Under the pieces are notes generated by a model. That model searched no databases. It saw only the letters and a list, made by a program, of their open reading frames with translations, and was not told the origin of the DNA. A stretch of DNA of 64,000 nucleotides. Source: Bettongia penicillata ogilbyi. Lineage: Eukaryota > Chordata > Mammalia > Diprotodontia > Potoroidae. Below, piece by piece: positions 33,213 to 44,099 of the stretch. The stretch spans positions 1,554,391 through 1,618,390 of the forward strand of contig JAJHZJ010000043.1 of the NCBI GenBank assembly GCA_023548195.1, in the 5' to 3' direction. Position 1 is the stretch's first letter; each line of letters begins with the position of its first letter. Both the position numbers and the translations under genes were made by a program.

Positions 33213-33413
33213 TCATAAAACTAATTTCTGGTTTTTTAGTAGTTCAGGGATTTTCTTGCTTTCAATTTTATTAATCTCTCCCTTGTTTAATCGGGAATTT
33301 TTAATTTGTTCTTTTTCTAGTTTTCTTAGTTGCATGCCCAATTCATTGATCTTCTTTTTCTTTATTTTATTGATGTAAGCAATTAGAGATATAAATTTTC
33401 CCCTAAGTAGCAC
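33213..33413 (-). pseudogene. L1 ORF2 fragment, linker before RT
   Basis: A 66-residue open piece rich in K, E and N (KLEKEQIKNSRLNKGEINKI), matching the region between endonuclease and reverse transcriptase of L1 ORF2 (same region as 9440-9700). Not functional alone. Confidence 0.65.
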
Positions 33414-34086
33414 TTGGGATGCATTCCATAAATTTGAGATGTTGTCTTGTCATTTTCTTTAACAAAATATTGATTATTCTTTGATTTGTTCTTGGACCCA
33501 CTTGTTTTTTTAGGATTAGATTTTTAAATTTCCAATTAGCTTTTAATCTCTTTTCCCATTGTGCATTAATGAATGTAATTTTATTGCATTATGATCTGCA
33601 TTTACTATTTCCACTTTTCTGTATTTGATTGTGAGGTTTTATGTCTGACTGCACAGTCAACTTTTGTGTAGGTATCATGGACTGTTGAGAAAAAGGTATA
33701 GTCTTTTCTATTCCCATTCAGTTTTCTCCAGAGAGCTATCATATCTAACTTTTCCAGAATATTTGTTTCCTTCTTCACTTCTTTCTTGTTTATTTTTGGT
33801 TACATTTATCTAGCTCTGAGAGAAGAAAGTTGAGGTTCCCAATATTTTAGTTTTATTATCTATTTCCTCCTGTATCTCATTCAACTTTTTCAGAAATTTA
33901 GATGTTGTACTGTTTGGTGTATATATGTTTAGTATTCATATGACTGCATTATCTATGGTACTTTTCAGCAATATCTAGTTTCCTTCTTTATTTCTTTTCA
34001 TTAGATTATTTTTACTTTGTCTGAGATCATGATTGCTGCCTGGTTTTTGTTTTTTTTGCTTTAGTCGAAGAATAATAGGTTCTGCT

Positions 34087-34284
34087 CTAGTCCCTTACCT
34101 TTACCCTGTGTATATTTCTCTGCTTCAAATGCTTTTTTTTTCTTTTTGTCAACAACATATTGTGGGATTCTAGTTTTTTAATCCATTCTGCTATCTGCTT
34201 CAATTTTGGGGGGAATTCATCCCATTCACATATGTTAATTATGGTAACTGTGCATTTCCCTCCAGGCTGTTTTCTCTTGCTCAT
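34087..34284 (-). pseudogene. L1 ORF2 N-terminal fragment (endonuclease start)
   Basis: A 65-residue open piece containing CTVTIINICEWDEFPPK then IAEWIKKLESHNMLL and KKKHLKQRNIHRVKV. The order matches the first endonuclease motifs of L1 ORF2 (I-N-N-G-N and the QET-H motif region), but the catalytic N and E positions are eroded. It stands just downstream of the purine-rich spacer on the minus strand. Confidence 0.8.
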
Positions 34285-34649
34285 CCTTCCCCCACTTCCC
34301 CTTCATTTTTCCTTCTTTACAAGTGTTTTACTTTCCATCACCACCTTCCCCAATATACCTTCTTTTTTATCAATCCTCCTCCCCTTTCTGTTATCCTCAT
34401 TCCTTTTAACTTCCTTATTGGGTAAGATAGATTTCTATATCCATTGAGGGCGTTTGTTATTTCCTCTTTGAGACAATTTTGATGAGAGAAAGGTTTAAGT
34501 TTTGCCAACCTTCCCCATCTTTACCTCCATTATAATGTTTCTTTCATGCCTCTTTTTTTGCGGGATAATTTACTTCATTCAATTGTCCCCCCTCTTTCTT
34601 CTTCCAGTTCAATTTTCTTTCCTACTCCTTTAGTTTGTGGGGTTTTTGT

Positions 34650-35225
34650 GGGGAGAAGGGGTTTCATCCCATCAAAGTCACCTTATATCCACACCTTCTG
34701 GCTTGTATTGGGAGGTAACTCCCCTGGGTGTGGGGTTTAGCTGCTGGTTTGCTCTGGGGTGGGGCCCTGTTGCTGGGTTGCTATGGAAACAAGTCTCTCT
34801 GCTGATAGGGGTGAGGTCTCACTGTTGGCTAGCCCTGGGGTGAGGTTTCACTACTGGTCAGCAATGGCGTCAAGGCCTCACTGGTGGCTTGTGCTAGGGG
34901 TTGGGTTGCTGGAGTGGGGTGGGGGACTTGCTGAGCTGCACAGACTGCTCACTAGCCTAAAGGGCCACTGACAAGCAGGAAGGCAAGGCCTTGATGGTGG
35001 ATTGCTCCAAGCTTGAAGCCTTGTTGCATTCCTCCCTTTCATTACCCAGACTGGCTACTGCTGCTGCTGCTCTTGAACTTTGTTCCTCTCCCACCCTAGG
35101 ATGGGGTGGTCAGCTGTTTCTCTGATCCTAGATCAATTCTTAGGAGCTCTTCTAGTGGTTTGGAGGGGGATTTGGGAGGCTTCCTAGGGTGCTTTCCTCA
35201 CCCTATCATCTTGGCACTGAAGTCC
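34650..35225 (-). promoter_or_regulatory. 5'UTR of the inner L1 of nest B, with short tandem monomers
   Basis: GC-rich leader with about five degenerate 30-50 bp units (34705-34905), each with a (g)gggtg(a/t)gg...tgctgg/actggt core. The antisense L1 start is at 35207-35222. Tandem monomers in L1 leaders are known from other mammals and act as promoters there. Confidence 0.55.
34705..34905. repeat. Degenerate tandem repeat, about 30-50 bp units
   Basis: Units beginning 'gggtgtggggtttagctgct', 'gggtggggccctgttgctgg', 'gggtgaggtctcactgttgg', 'gggtgaggtttcactactgg' and a shorter diverged one. They lie within the L1 leader. Confidence 0.65.
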
Positions 35226-37140
35226 CCATCCTCTACTCTTACTATGTTTCCTTCTATTTGTCCCCCACCCCCTTTATAAAGAGGAGGGGAGTGTGCTTAG
35301 CACCAGAGTGCTAGGGAAGTCTGATCTGCTTCAGTTCTCTCCCACTTCTCTTTCCCCTCTCTTGCATACACCCGCAGCTTTGGCTGCTTCCTTTCTTTTC
35401 TTTTGAATGCCTACGTGAGATCCATACTCCTCAGTCTTTGTTTTGTTTACAATTACTACCTTCTTTAATCTAGCCTTCTCCCTCTTTTCCTTCCCCCATT
35501 TTCCAAGGCAATGTATTTCTGTCCTCTAGTATATGCATGTTCTTCTTTGCTTTGATTAGTTCAGATGAGAATGAGGTTGAAGCTGCTTCTGTTTCCTCCT
35601 TGTTTGTATAAACTTTCTATTTGTGTATCCCAGTTATATTAGATAAATTTTCCCACACTTTCTCCACCATGCATAGTATTTTCCCTCCACCTCTCCATTC
35701 TTTTTTTAAGATGACCGAGCCTTAATTAAGTTACCTAAGGACGTCTGTCTTATTAGCCTCTATCTCTACCTCTACCTCTTTTCTAGATTAGTTGTTTTTC
35801 CCCCCATATCTCACTTTCTCCCATTTTCACTCTTTTCCCTTGTTTTTAATATTTCTTGCTTTTTTATGTTGGAATTAGCTTCTATTTGATTCTTTTAAAT
35901 TATAGAAATCTTCATTTCTAGAGTAAGATTTTGTACCTCTTGTTCTAAGATAACAGTCCCCTTTCCTATTCTTTCCTCAATAGCTCTCATTTCCTTCCTC
36001 CTTTTTTTCAATTAGCACTCTCATTTGAGTTTTAACACAGTTTTAACTCTTGAAGAAACTCTGATTGAACTTGTGCCAGAGCGATTTTTTTCTTCCAGGT
36101 TTTAATTGTAGATGCTCTGAGCCGTCCTCTTCTCTAGGGATGGCATCTTTAGTATCTCTGTCATCATCATAGTGCTTTATAATGGGATTCTTTTTACTAT
36201 GGATTGTTTGTTTCTACATTCTTGCAGCTTGCTTCCTGACTTCGGATTTTGTGTCATGGTTTGGCTCTTAGCGCTTGCACAGAGATTTTTGGGGCTGAGT
36301 TTGTGTCCTTTTGTGTTATTCTAACACTATTCCCTTGTGTTGTCCTGGGGCAACTCGGACTTGGGACCTGCAAGCTTTCACTTCTCCCAAAGGGGTCTGT
36401 TGTAGGACAAAGTCTGATCATCCTCCTCATTGTCTGAGCTCTGCAGGTAGCTAACTTGGGTTAGTTCTAAGCAATTTACCTACAGGGTTGTCCCTGAGTA
36501 GTCTTTCGTTAGATTATCGCTGGACTCCACTATGATCAGGCAGCTGAAAATCTCTGCCAGTTCAGAATGACAGAATGGAAGATTCCTCCTGCATTTTGGA
36601 CTCCTGTTCTGATGATTCACCTGCTGGCTTCAGACTGAACTGGGACTGGAATTGAGGTTGCTCTTTAGAGTCGAGGTTGCACAGCTGCAGCTTGTTTCTG
36701 AACTTGCTCCTTGATCAAGACTCAGCTTAGAGCCCATCGTTGCTCTCATGCTCAAACACAACCTTTATACACACATATCCCCTTTATCATTCCTTGGATA
36801 CATTACCCAGAATTCTGTAGTGAGGCACAGGGCTTCCTCTAGAGTTGCAATGTTTATGTAGGGCTGAAACTACTTCTTATCCTCAGACACAAATTCCATC
36901 CATTTTTTTGTGGTTTCATTGGAATGTTCTGTCCAGCATTGTACTGGCCACATCCTATGTCCAGTGTTCTCAGACCTGTCTGTCTCTCCCCTTATGATGA
37001 TCTGGGCTGGAGAAAACACCTTATTCTAATTTTTCTCAGATTTTCAGATCAGGAATCGGTGTAGTGCATTTTCTCGATCTTTGTGGACAAATTGTGTAGG
37101 AATAGGTTGTGCTTCCTCCTCCTACTCTGCCAAGTTGACT
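35226..37140 (-). mobile_element. Old L1 of nest B, right part: spacer, ORF1 remnant and 5'UTR
   Basis: Resumes the spacer interrupted at 31627, then A-rich coiled-coil ORF1 sequence in antisense (about 35840-36230), then a GC-richer leader. The probable L1 start is near 37110-37140, where the antisense strand reads caacttggcagagtaggagg. If so, the old L1 spans 26870-37140 and is nearly full length once the insertions are removed. ORF1 is too decayed for a reliable reading frame. Confidence 0.65.
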
Positions 37141-37715
37141 TTGCTGCCCACTGTATCAATTAGACTATATAAAGGTATATTTACTGTGAGGATAAAACAA
37201 AATGTACCCTTCCCCCATCACTTGGGGCACTCATTCCTTGGGGAGAATGAAGCCAAGCTGAAGAAATTCTCTTCCTAGCATTTGCCTCGCCAAGTTCATT
37301 TCCAAATTCAACCTAGCTGATGAATGAAGAGCTCTCTCAGCTGCCTTTGATCACTTCTGCATCAAATAGATCACTCACGACTTTGGTACTTGCCATCTGG
37401 TGTCCATCAAATACCAGCACAGACTCCACACAAAGACTTCCTGATGGTTCAGTCTTTTGGCCTATTGAATCTCCAAAGGTCAGAGCATCTTCAACACTCC
37501 TTCACGTGAAAGCTACAGCAAAGACAGATTCAAGAGTGACGGAAGCAGCAAGGCCATGTTCTCATGGGTCATACAAGCCCATGGAGAGGGATGGCCTGAG
37601 GATGAATCATGGCAGCATTTCCATTTTACACCCATGCATGTGTGTGTGTAACATAACCGTAATTTATAATATACTATACCACCACCATACTAAACTACTT
37701 TAAACTATACTGCTG
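37140..37715. other. Unassigned sequence
   Basis: No gene found. The open frame 37320-37703 (127 aa) has no recognisable domain and no neighbouring exon signals, so I do not annotate it as coding. Confidence 0.4.
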
Positions 37716-37795
37716 TAGTATTTCTGCCAAGAAAACCCCAAATGGGACCATGAATAGTTTGATGTGACTGAAGCAACTGAACCACAACAAAATAC
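37715..37795 (+). repeat. SINE tail remnant with RTE/BovB-like 3' end
   Basis: 'gccaagaaaaccccaaatgg', 'gatgtgactgaagcaactga' and 'accacaacaaaa' match the tail of the SINE at 31209-31464. Confidence 0.7.
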
Positions 37796-38169
37796 CTCTA
37801 TGTAGATCTCTATGATTGTTATATGTGTCTTTATGTGTGTTTAAACATATGTACAGAGAGACAGAGAGAGATTAAACAAAGAGAAATGATGACATAGATA
37901 GTACAGAAGTCCAGCTAAGCCTTGGGTTTGGTGCTCTGCTGTGCTCATTTTGGAAGGCTACCTCTCTTACTTGTCAGTGACAAGACTTGGTGCACAATAA
38001 CTAAATCCTTGAATGTGAACCCTAGAGATGTGTCCTTCTTCCCCCTTGTATGCTCCATGCTGGGTATGGGCAGCATCAACCCTCAGCTTCATGGGCCATG
38101 GTTGTTTACACAAGTTTAGCTCTTTACTTAAGGTTTCAGGGTGTGGAGAGCAAAGGGCAGATGCCCTCC

Positions 38170-38171
<2 letters not shown>

Positions 38172-38222
<51 letters not shown>

Positions 38223-38228
38223 CGCGCA
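38172..38228 (+). repeat. (GT)n(GC)n alternating purine-pyrimidine tract
   Basis: About 43 bp of pure GT followed by about 14 bp of pure GC/CG alternation. This composition favours left-handed Z-DNA under negative supercoiling. Confidence 0.95.
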
Positions 38229-38229
38229 T

Positions 38230-39335
38230 AGAGTGAATTCTTGTTTAGATGTGAGATGGATCAGACAGGGCCTGAGGGGCATTCTAGGACCATGATCCTA
38301 TGATTTATCCCTTCCCAAAGATGGGCAGGAGAAATTAGAATCAGGGGGGAGATGGAGGGAAGGTTCTCATGCTCATGGCTGAGCCTTCAGGTGGAGGACT
38401 GCGGTCCTTGTGGACTTAAGGTAGGTGTTCCTGAGAAGTGAGACAGTGGAAACTGATGCCCCATGGCCTGGCTGGCCCCAACATGTTGCAGTGGTGGACA
38501 GGGCTCTTCTAGCCTTCTGTTGGGTCTTCAATCTTCTCCCAGAAATCACTGGGCAATTCTGAGCAACACCAAGCTTCTGAGAGAGCCCTCCCCATTAGGG
38601 CAGGACATCAGCCTGGAGAATGTGTTGAGACAGGGGATTTGCTATGACTGCCTTTGCTTCTAGTTGGGCTGACAGAGGCTTTCTGGTGGGCTGGTGTAGA
38701 AAGCTCCTCCTCCATGCCAGGCTGGGCTCTGCTCAGCTTTTGGCAGGGCCTCTGTGGTGGCTGGAAGAATCTCCTTACACTGATGTGGGGTAAACACTCA
38801 GGTTATAATCACTGTACAGCAAGGCCCTGGAAGCCCATTTACTCAGAGAAAATGGGAAGTGATCCCCATTTGAGGGGCCTCACTCACCCCCAGAACAGCC
38901 ACCCAGGCTCTGTCAGCTCTGGCGTGCCAAGCTCAGTCCCCCAGAGCCCATCTTGTATGAAGCACACACTGTCTGGACAGCATCCAAGTCTGCTCCAAGA
39001 AAGGGTGGAAATCACCAAGGTAATAAAAACACTGTGAGAATTCCCAAGGAGAAGACTGTAGGGTCATTTCAACAGCTGACAGGCCAGTGCGCATGTACGA
39101 AGGAAGCACCAAGGCTTCTCGGAAGCAAAAAGGAGCACAGGCCACACTTACATTTGGGTCCCAGCACTTCTATTAAGAGGACTGACCTCCAAACTGTAGG
39201 GCCTGGACCACGGGTGTCATTGAACACGTGAAAAAATGCTTTGGTCCTTAATTTCCATTTGAATATTTAGGAGCTTCAAGACCTTGAGACTTTCAGTTTC
39301 CCTAGACTCCCCACATTGGTGTTCCAAGATCCAAT
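38230..39335. other. Unassigned sequence
   Basis: GC somewhat higher than average, with no recognisable repeat or domain. The overlapping ORFs at 38463-38663, 38654-39037 and 38953-39231 show no family resemblance. I saw no convincing exon structure. Confidence 0.4.
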
Positions 39336-39385
39336 ATGAAGGGAGAAAGAGGGGAGGGAGAAATGGGAGGAGGAAAATGGGGATG

Positions 39386-39393
39386 GATGGAGA

Positions 39394-39458
<65 letters not shown>

Positions 39459-39660
39459 GGAAGGACAGAGAGAGAGAGAGAGAGACAGAGAGAGAGACAG
39501 AGAGAGAGAGAGACAGAGAGAGAGAGACAGAGAGAGAGAGAGAGACAGAGAGAGACAGAGAGAGAGAGAGAAGGAGGGGAGAGAGGGAAGGAGGGGAGAC
39601 AGGCAAGCAATAAGAGAGTGGGAGGAGGAGGAGGGAGAGGGAGAAGGAGAAGAAGAAGCA
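39386..39660. repeat. (AG)n / (GGA)n polypurine tract
   Basis: About 275 bp nearly all purine on the plus strand: a pure GA run (39389-39452), then GAGACA-interrupted GA, then GGA/GAA-rich sequence. ORFs on both strands here (RERERE and SLSLSL) are artefacts. Confidence 0.95.
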
Positions 39661-40350
39661 GAAAAGTTCCAGAGCTTTGGAATCAGATTTTCCATAATTC
39701 TCAAAGCAGGAATTTCAGGAGGCTCAAACAAAAAAATTAATTTAATTTAATTTTAATTCCTGGAACCTCCATGAATAACACATGTCTCTGAGATCTCTCA
39801 TGCCTTTCCTGTAGCCCAGAGCAAAGAGACATCCAGCCTTCAGCCCTGAGAACATGGAAAGGATAAAGAGGAGGAATGGGTTTATCCCAGGGCTTGGGAA
39901 GCTCACCACTAAATCCTTTCTTCTTGCCCCAGGGACAGATCACGTTTCATTTTTGTTTAAGGCACTGTCCTGGATGGCTTCAGAGGGCATGAACCTGCTT
40001 TGGCCCTGTAGAGCGCCATGGGGAGTACTGGAGGGAGCATTGTGCAGAGCCTAGTGCGTGGCCAGGCCTTCATCAAGCCTCTCTCCGTCACGAAGAACGC
40101 AAACAGCAGTAACACCAGCTGAGGGACTACGGGTACGGGAGAAAAGATGCTTTGTCTAGCCTGGTTTCCACAAATTGCCCACAAACTGGACTTTGCCCAC
40201 CATGCCCCAGCAGCCTCCTCCCCCTACATGTCCCTTCCACCCTTGGCCTTCTGGAAGCACATGATTTTAAAGCCCCTTCCTCTGAGTGATCAACTCCTCA
40301 CCAAATCTCCGTTTTTAAGGAAAGGGCCTAGGCCAGCCTTGACTTCATTT
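39660..40350. other. Unassigned sequence
   Basis: Nothing recognised in this stretch between the purine tract and the sense L2 end. Overlapping ORFs on both strands have no domain character. Confidence 0.35.
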
Positions 40351-40354
40351 CTCT

Positions 40355-40510
40355 TTGGACTCCATTCCTCAATTTCTGAGACTTTCTTTGCCACCCCATC
40401 TCTGTGGGACCTTCTCCTGCCTCCTTCCTCACCTCCACCCTGTCTTCTTCTTGTGTTTGTATTCCTGGCACACAGGAAGCATTTAATAAATGCTTCACGC
40501 CTTGCCTTGC
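40355..40510 (+). repeat. L2 LINE 3' end
   Basis: Ends in 'tattcctggcacacaggaag' and 'catttaataaatgcttcacg', the L2 terminus in sense, after a C/T-rich stretch typical of its 3' region. Confidence 0.7.
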
Positions 40511-40654
40511 CTTGGTCAGAGTGCTGCATGCCCCCTCCCACTCTGAGGTGTTCACTCTCTGTCTATAGCTGCTTCTCATCACAGGGTCCCCTGCCCTGAG
40601 CATGGTCTTCTGACCCTGGTGGACACCCAACAAATGTTGGTTAAATTCCATTCA

Positions 40655-41335
40655 GTTCAGTTAGCAGTTGTTAAGATCCTGCTCTAAGTCAGAGACATCT
40701 AGGGAGTAGTTTCTAGGGAGACAAATGTGAAACCAATATTGCCCTTGAGGGGCTTCGCCTTTACTGGGGAGAAAGAACACATGCCCAGATAAACATGACC
40801 AATATTGACTTCTTACAAGAGCCTTTTCCTACAGGTCCCAAGAACCAAGCAGGTGGTAACAATACCAACTGACCTTCAGGGATAGCAGGACAGCAAGGAT
40901 TCTGGGAATAGCTGGGCAGAGCAGGAAGGGCCTTCAGGAAGGAGTGAAATCTGAAGTGTGCTCTAAAGGAGGGAGGGACTCTGAGACACTGGCAGTGCTG
41001 GGAGAGAGCTTTCCAGGAGGAAAAGGCACAGTGGGACATTTGTGGGGAGTACCAACGAGGCCAATGGGGTCAGAGAATGTAAGGTTTGAGCAAAAGTAAT
41101 AAAAGATGAGTTACAAAGCAAAGTCAGTGCCAAGTTGGGACCTTCACATGCCCAACTGAGGAGCAATGAGGAGCTGCTGGAATTTCTTGACCAGGGGAGG
41201 GACATGGTGAGACTTGTGTTTTAGGAAGGTGGCAGCTGAGTGGAGGATGAATTAGAACAGGGAGAGACTTGAGAAAAGGAAGTCAGCCAGCAGGTTATTG
41301 CAATAGTCCAAGTGAGAGCAGATGGGGTCTAGAAC
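40655..41335 (-). repeat. L2 LINE fragment, antisense (long)
   Basis: Nearly 700 bp follow antisense L2 in order: the terminus, then 'gaaatctgaagtgtgctcta', 'cagtgctgggagagagcttt', 'gaggagctgctggaatttct', 'gggagggacatggtgagact' and 'ttattgcaatagtccaagtg'. No open frame survives. Confidence 0.8.
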
Positions 41336-41357
41336 TAAGCTTGTGACTTTCATCACC

Positions 41358-41560
41358 CATGTGTGGGCAGCTAGATGGTTGAGTAGATAGAATGCTGGAC
41401 CTGGAGTTAGCAAGACCTGAATTCAAATCTGGCATCAGATATTGACAGGCTGTGCAAACCTGGGCATAAAATAGACCTGCCTCACTAGGTTGTTGTGAGA
41501 TATTTGTAAAGCACTCAGCACCATACCTGGCACACAGTAAGTACTTCATGGATGCTCATT
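41358..41560 (+). repeat. tRNA-derived SINE with MIR-like tail
   Basis: Head 'gggcagctagatggttgagt' with 'gaattcaaatctggcatcag', then a MIR-type tail: 'gttgttgtgagatatttgta', 'gcaccatacctggcacacag', 'taagtacttc'. Confidence 0.8.
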
Positions 41561-41954
41561 CTTTCCCACCCCACTACTGAATATGGCATCTCATAACATC
41601 CCTCTCTTCCTTCCAGCCTACAACCCAGGATCCTGTGTCCCAAATGTCCTTTCCAGATGCCCATATGCTAAGATTCTCTATCTCTCCAATCACCTCAAAT
41701 CACTAATCTGGAGTCTGCTTCATCCATGCCAGATTCCACTTATGCTGCTTTGTCCCTTGCAGGTGATCAGAGCTGGGATGCCTCACCAGGCTGGCGCTAC
41801 GCTGATCCCCTTTGAGGGTTTGGAATGGGTCTCTGGAGCAACTGGTCCAGCCTCACCATATCCCAGACAAGAGGGCATCTGAATTGCTTGAAGACCTTCT
41901 GGTAGGGGTCGAGGATCTTCATCAGCACATAACCAGGCACTCCCTTGCACCAAT

Positions 41955-42225
41955 TATTTGGAAGTTTATCCTGACATCCTGGCTATATCTTCTCTTCACA
42001 ATCCCACACTCCCTAAGGAACAAGGGGACAAGCAACATACGTCTCATCCCTCTTCCTTCAAATACTTGAGGACATCAATCACCTCTGCCCCTGAGGTGGG
42101 TTTTTTTTATCCCCAATAATCCTAGTTCCTCCTGTGTTGTGTACCCATGGCCCTTGTCTCCCCACCCCAGAGCATTGTCAGCTTTTTCCTACAGCATAGC
42201 TAGTCCTCCAGCAATTCTCAAGCCC
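41955..42225 (-). repeat. CR1/L3 LINE remnant, antisense
   Basis: 'ccctcttccttcaaatactt', 'gaggacatcaatcacctctg' and 'agttcctcctgtgttgtgta' match the antisense of CR1/L3 sequence seen in sense near 46980-47020. Confidence 0.55.
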
Positions 42226-42810
42226 GAAGGAAGGTGAATTCATTTCAGTAACACCTACTGCACCTTGTGGCTTGTTAAGTTGCAGGGGAAGTGCAGGTTC
42301 AGGGTGCAGCAAGGCCTTGAGTTTTGTGAAAACAAACTAACAAGATTCTGGGCTTTAGCATTTAAAGTCCTGGGGATGGTGGGCTCAGGAGCAGAGCTCC
42401 CAGGGGGAATTTCACCTTCCAGTCCCACTTTACTCCACTTGTTTCCTTAAGAAGTTTTCATACCTAACATCCCTCAAAGCTATTGATTTCCCAAACTGTA
42501 GTTATTTTTGTTTGTCCATCCTTCTTGAACAGGCCTACAACATCGGGAAGGTGATGCCATGACATGCAAGTGAATTGTACCGAAGTGAGGCAGGGCTGTG
42601 CAGAGTCCCCAGCCTCCCTCTCTCCTCTGGGGCCATCTGGGGCCAGTGACCAGATAGAGATCAAGATAACTGGAGGTAGTCCCAGATGCGGTGGAAGACT
42701 TTGGTCTTTTTAAGCTAAGGCAATGCCCATTCAGTGGTTAAGGCTAGGTAAAAAATGAGGCAAGGAATGACCTTTTTACCTAGTTAAAAAAATAATGAAT
42801 CCCCAAGGCA
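42225..42810. other. Unassigned sequence
   Basis: No gene, RNA or known repeat seen. Confidence 0.35.
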
Positions 42811-42955
42811 GTCTTGTGAGGAAAGTGTCCTAGGGACCATTATCCTAGTTTGACAAGGGAGAAAACTGAGGTAGAGAGCTGTAAGGTGACTAACCTAAGG
42901 TCATATAGCAAGTAAGTGCTGGAGCCTGGCAGTAGTAAAACTCCTGTCTCCTGAT
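42810..42955 (-). repeat. MIR-family SINE, antisense
   Basis: 'gacaagggagaaaactgagg', 'ctaacctaaggtcatatagc' and 'aagtaagtgctggagcctgg' in antisense MIR order. Confidence 0.7.
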
Positions 42956-43098
42956 ACCTTGTGAGTTCAAGAAGGTGCTCAGTTTGCAAATTTAGGCATT
43001 TAAGATGGAATCAAAGATTTGTTGGCAACCATTACAACTTAGATTTCGATCTCTCTCTGGCTGGTAACCTTTGAAAATAACTCTCAAGATTAGGTGTC

Positions 43099-43105
43099 GT
43101 AGTAA

Positions 43106-43150
<45 letters not shown>

Positions 43151-43206
43151 AAGCAGTAGTAATAGCAGTAGTAGTAGCAGCAGCAGCAGCAGCAGTAGTA
43201 ACAACA
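43099..43206. repeat. (AGT)n/(AGC)n trinucleotide microsatellite
   Basis: About 108 bp of AGT units with a run of AGC units (43176-43195). The minus-strand frame reads polyleucine, which is an artefact. Confidence 0.95.
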
Positions 43207-43295
43207 GATTAGTTGACATATTTTATTTTGTACACTAATCAATCTACCTTACCCAATCTCAATAGCCCCACAATCTTCTTTTGTAACAAGAAGAA

Positions 43296-43858
43296 TTTGA
43301 AAGAAAAAAGGAAGGAGAGAGGGAGGTAGGGAGGAAGGGAGAGAGAAGAGACAAAAGAATGAAATAAGGAAGGAAGGAAAGGAAAGGAGAGAAGGAGGAA
43401 GGAAAGTGGGGAGGGAGGAAGGAAGAAAGGAAAGGAGGGAAGGAGGAAGGTAGGAAGAAAAAGGAAAATAAAAGGAAAGGAGGGAAAGAGGCAGGAAGAA
43501 AGAAGCAAGGGAGAGAGGGAGGGAGGGAGGGAAGGAGTGAGAGAGGAAGGAAGAAGGGAGGGAGGGAAAGAGAAGGGACAGAGGAAGGAGTGCAGGAAGG
43601 AAGAAAAGGAAGGGAGAGAGAAAGAGAAGGAAGAAGGAAGGAAAGAAGGAAAGAAAAGTGAGGGAGGGAGGAATGGAGGAAAAGAGGGAAGAAGGAATGA
43701 AGAAAAGGAAAAAGACTTAGAGAGGAGGGAGTAAGGAAGGATGGAAAGAAGAAAAAAGGGAAGAAGGAGCGAAGGAAAGAACTGAGGTAGGAAATGAGAG
43801 AGGAGGGAAGAAGACAGGCAAAGAGGGAGGAAAGGAAGAAGGAAGGAGAGAAAGCAGA
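43296..43858. repeat. Long (GGAA)n-rich polypurine tract, about 560 bp
   Basis: Almost unbroken A/G on the plus strand in GGAA, GGGA and GAAA units, the longest strand-asymmetric tract in the window. GGAA is the ETS-factor core, so such tracts may bind ETS proteins. No evidence beyond sequence. Confidence 0.95.
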
Positions 43859-44099
43859 AATTTCAGTCCAGTGTAAATTCTTGGAAGACAGAGCAGACTC
43901 TTCTGTCTGTCTTTGGGTCTCTGGTGCCCAGTATAGCCACCTAATACATAGCAGTCATTTCATAGATGCTTATCAATTTGAATTGACAACTGGCTGGCCT
44001 AGTGACCATATCTGACAGTGGAGGTTACATTCTGACCCTATAGCTCTTCCTCTCTTTATCCAAAGCAAGGGAGTGTGAGTTACCAGGGTTACCAACCTC

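Larger units (their letters stand above)
31628..35225 (-). mobile_element. Inner L1 of nest B, rearranged
   Basis: Minus-strand L1 with both ends: T-rich tail and 3'UTR (31628 on), ORF2 C-terminus to 32178, a segment in the opposite orientation (32180-32868), then ORF2 RT-to-endonuclease (32869-34284), spacer (34285-34650) and 5'UTR (34650-35225). The antisense L1 start (catcttggcactgaag) is near 35207-35222. ORF1 is missing between spacer and 5'UTR. A degenerate 12-bp target duplication flanks it. Confidence 0.75.

Noticed and set aside
39217..39750. Several long ORFs on both strands
   Set aside because: Products are SLSLSL or RERERE from the GA tract.
43099..43206. CRISPR-like or coding repeat
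   Set aside because: Plain trinucleotide microsatellite in a mammalian genome; no spacers.
42992..43219. ORF with a polyleucine tract
   Set aside because: Translation of the AGT/AGC microsatellite.
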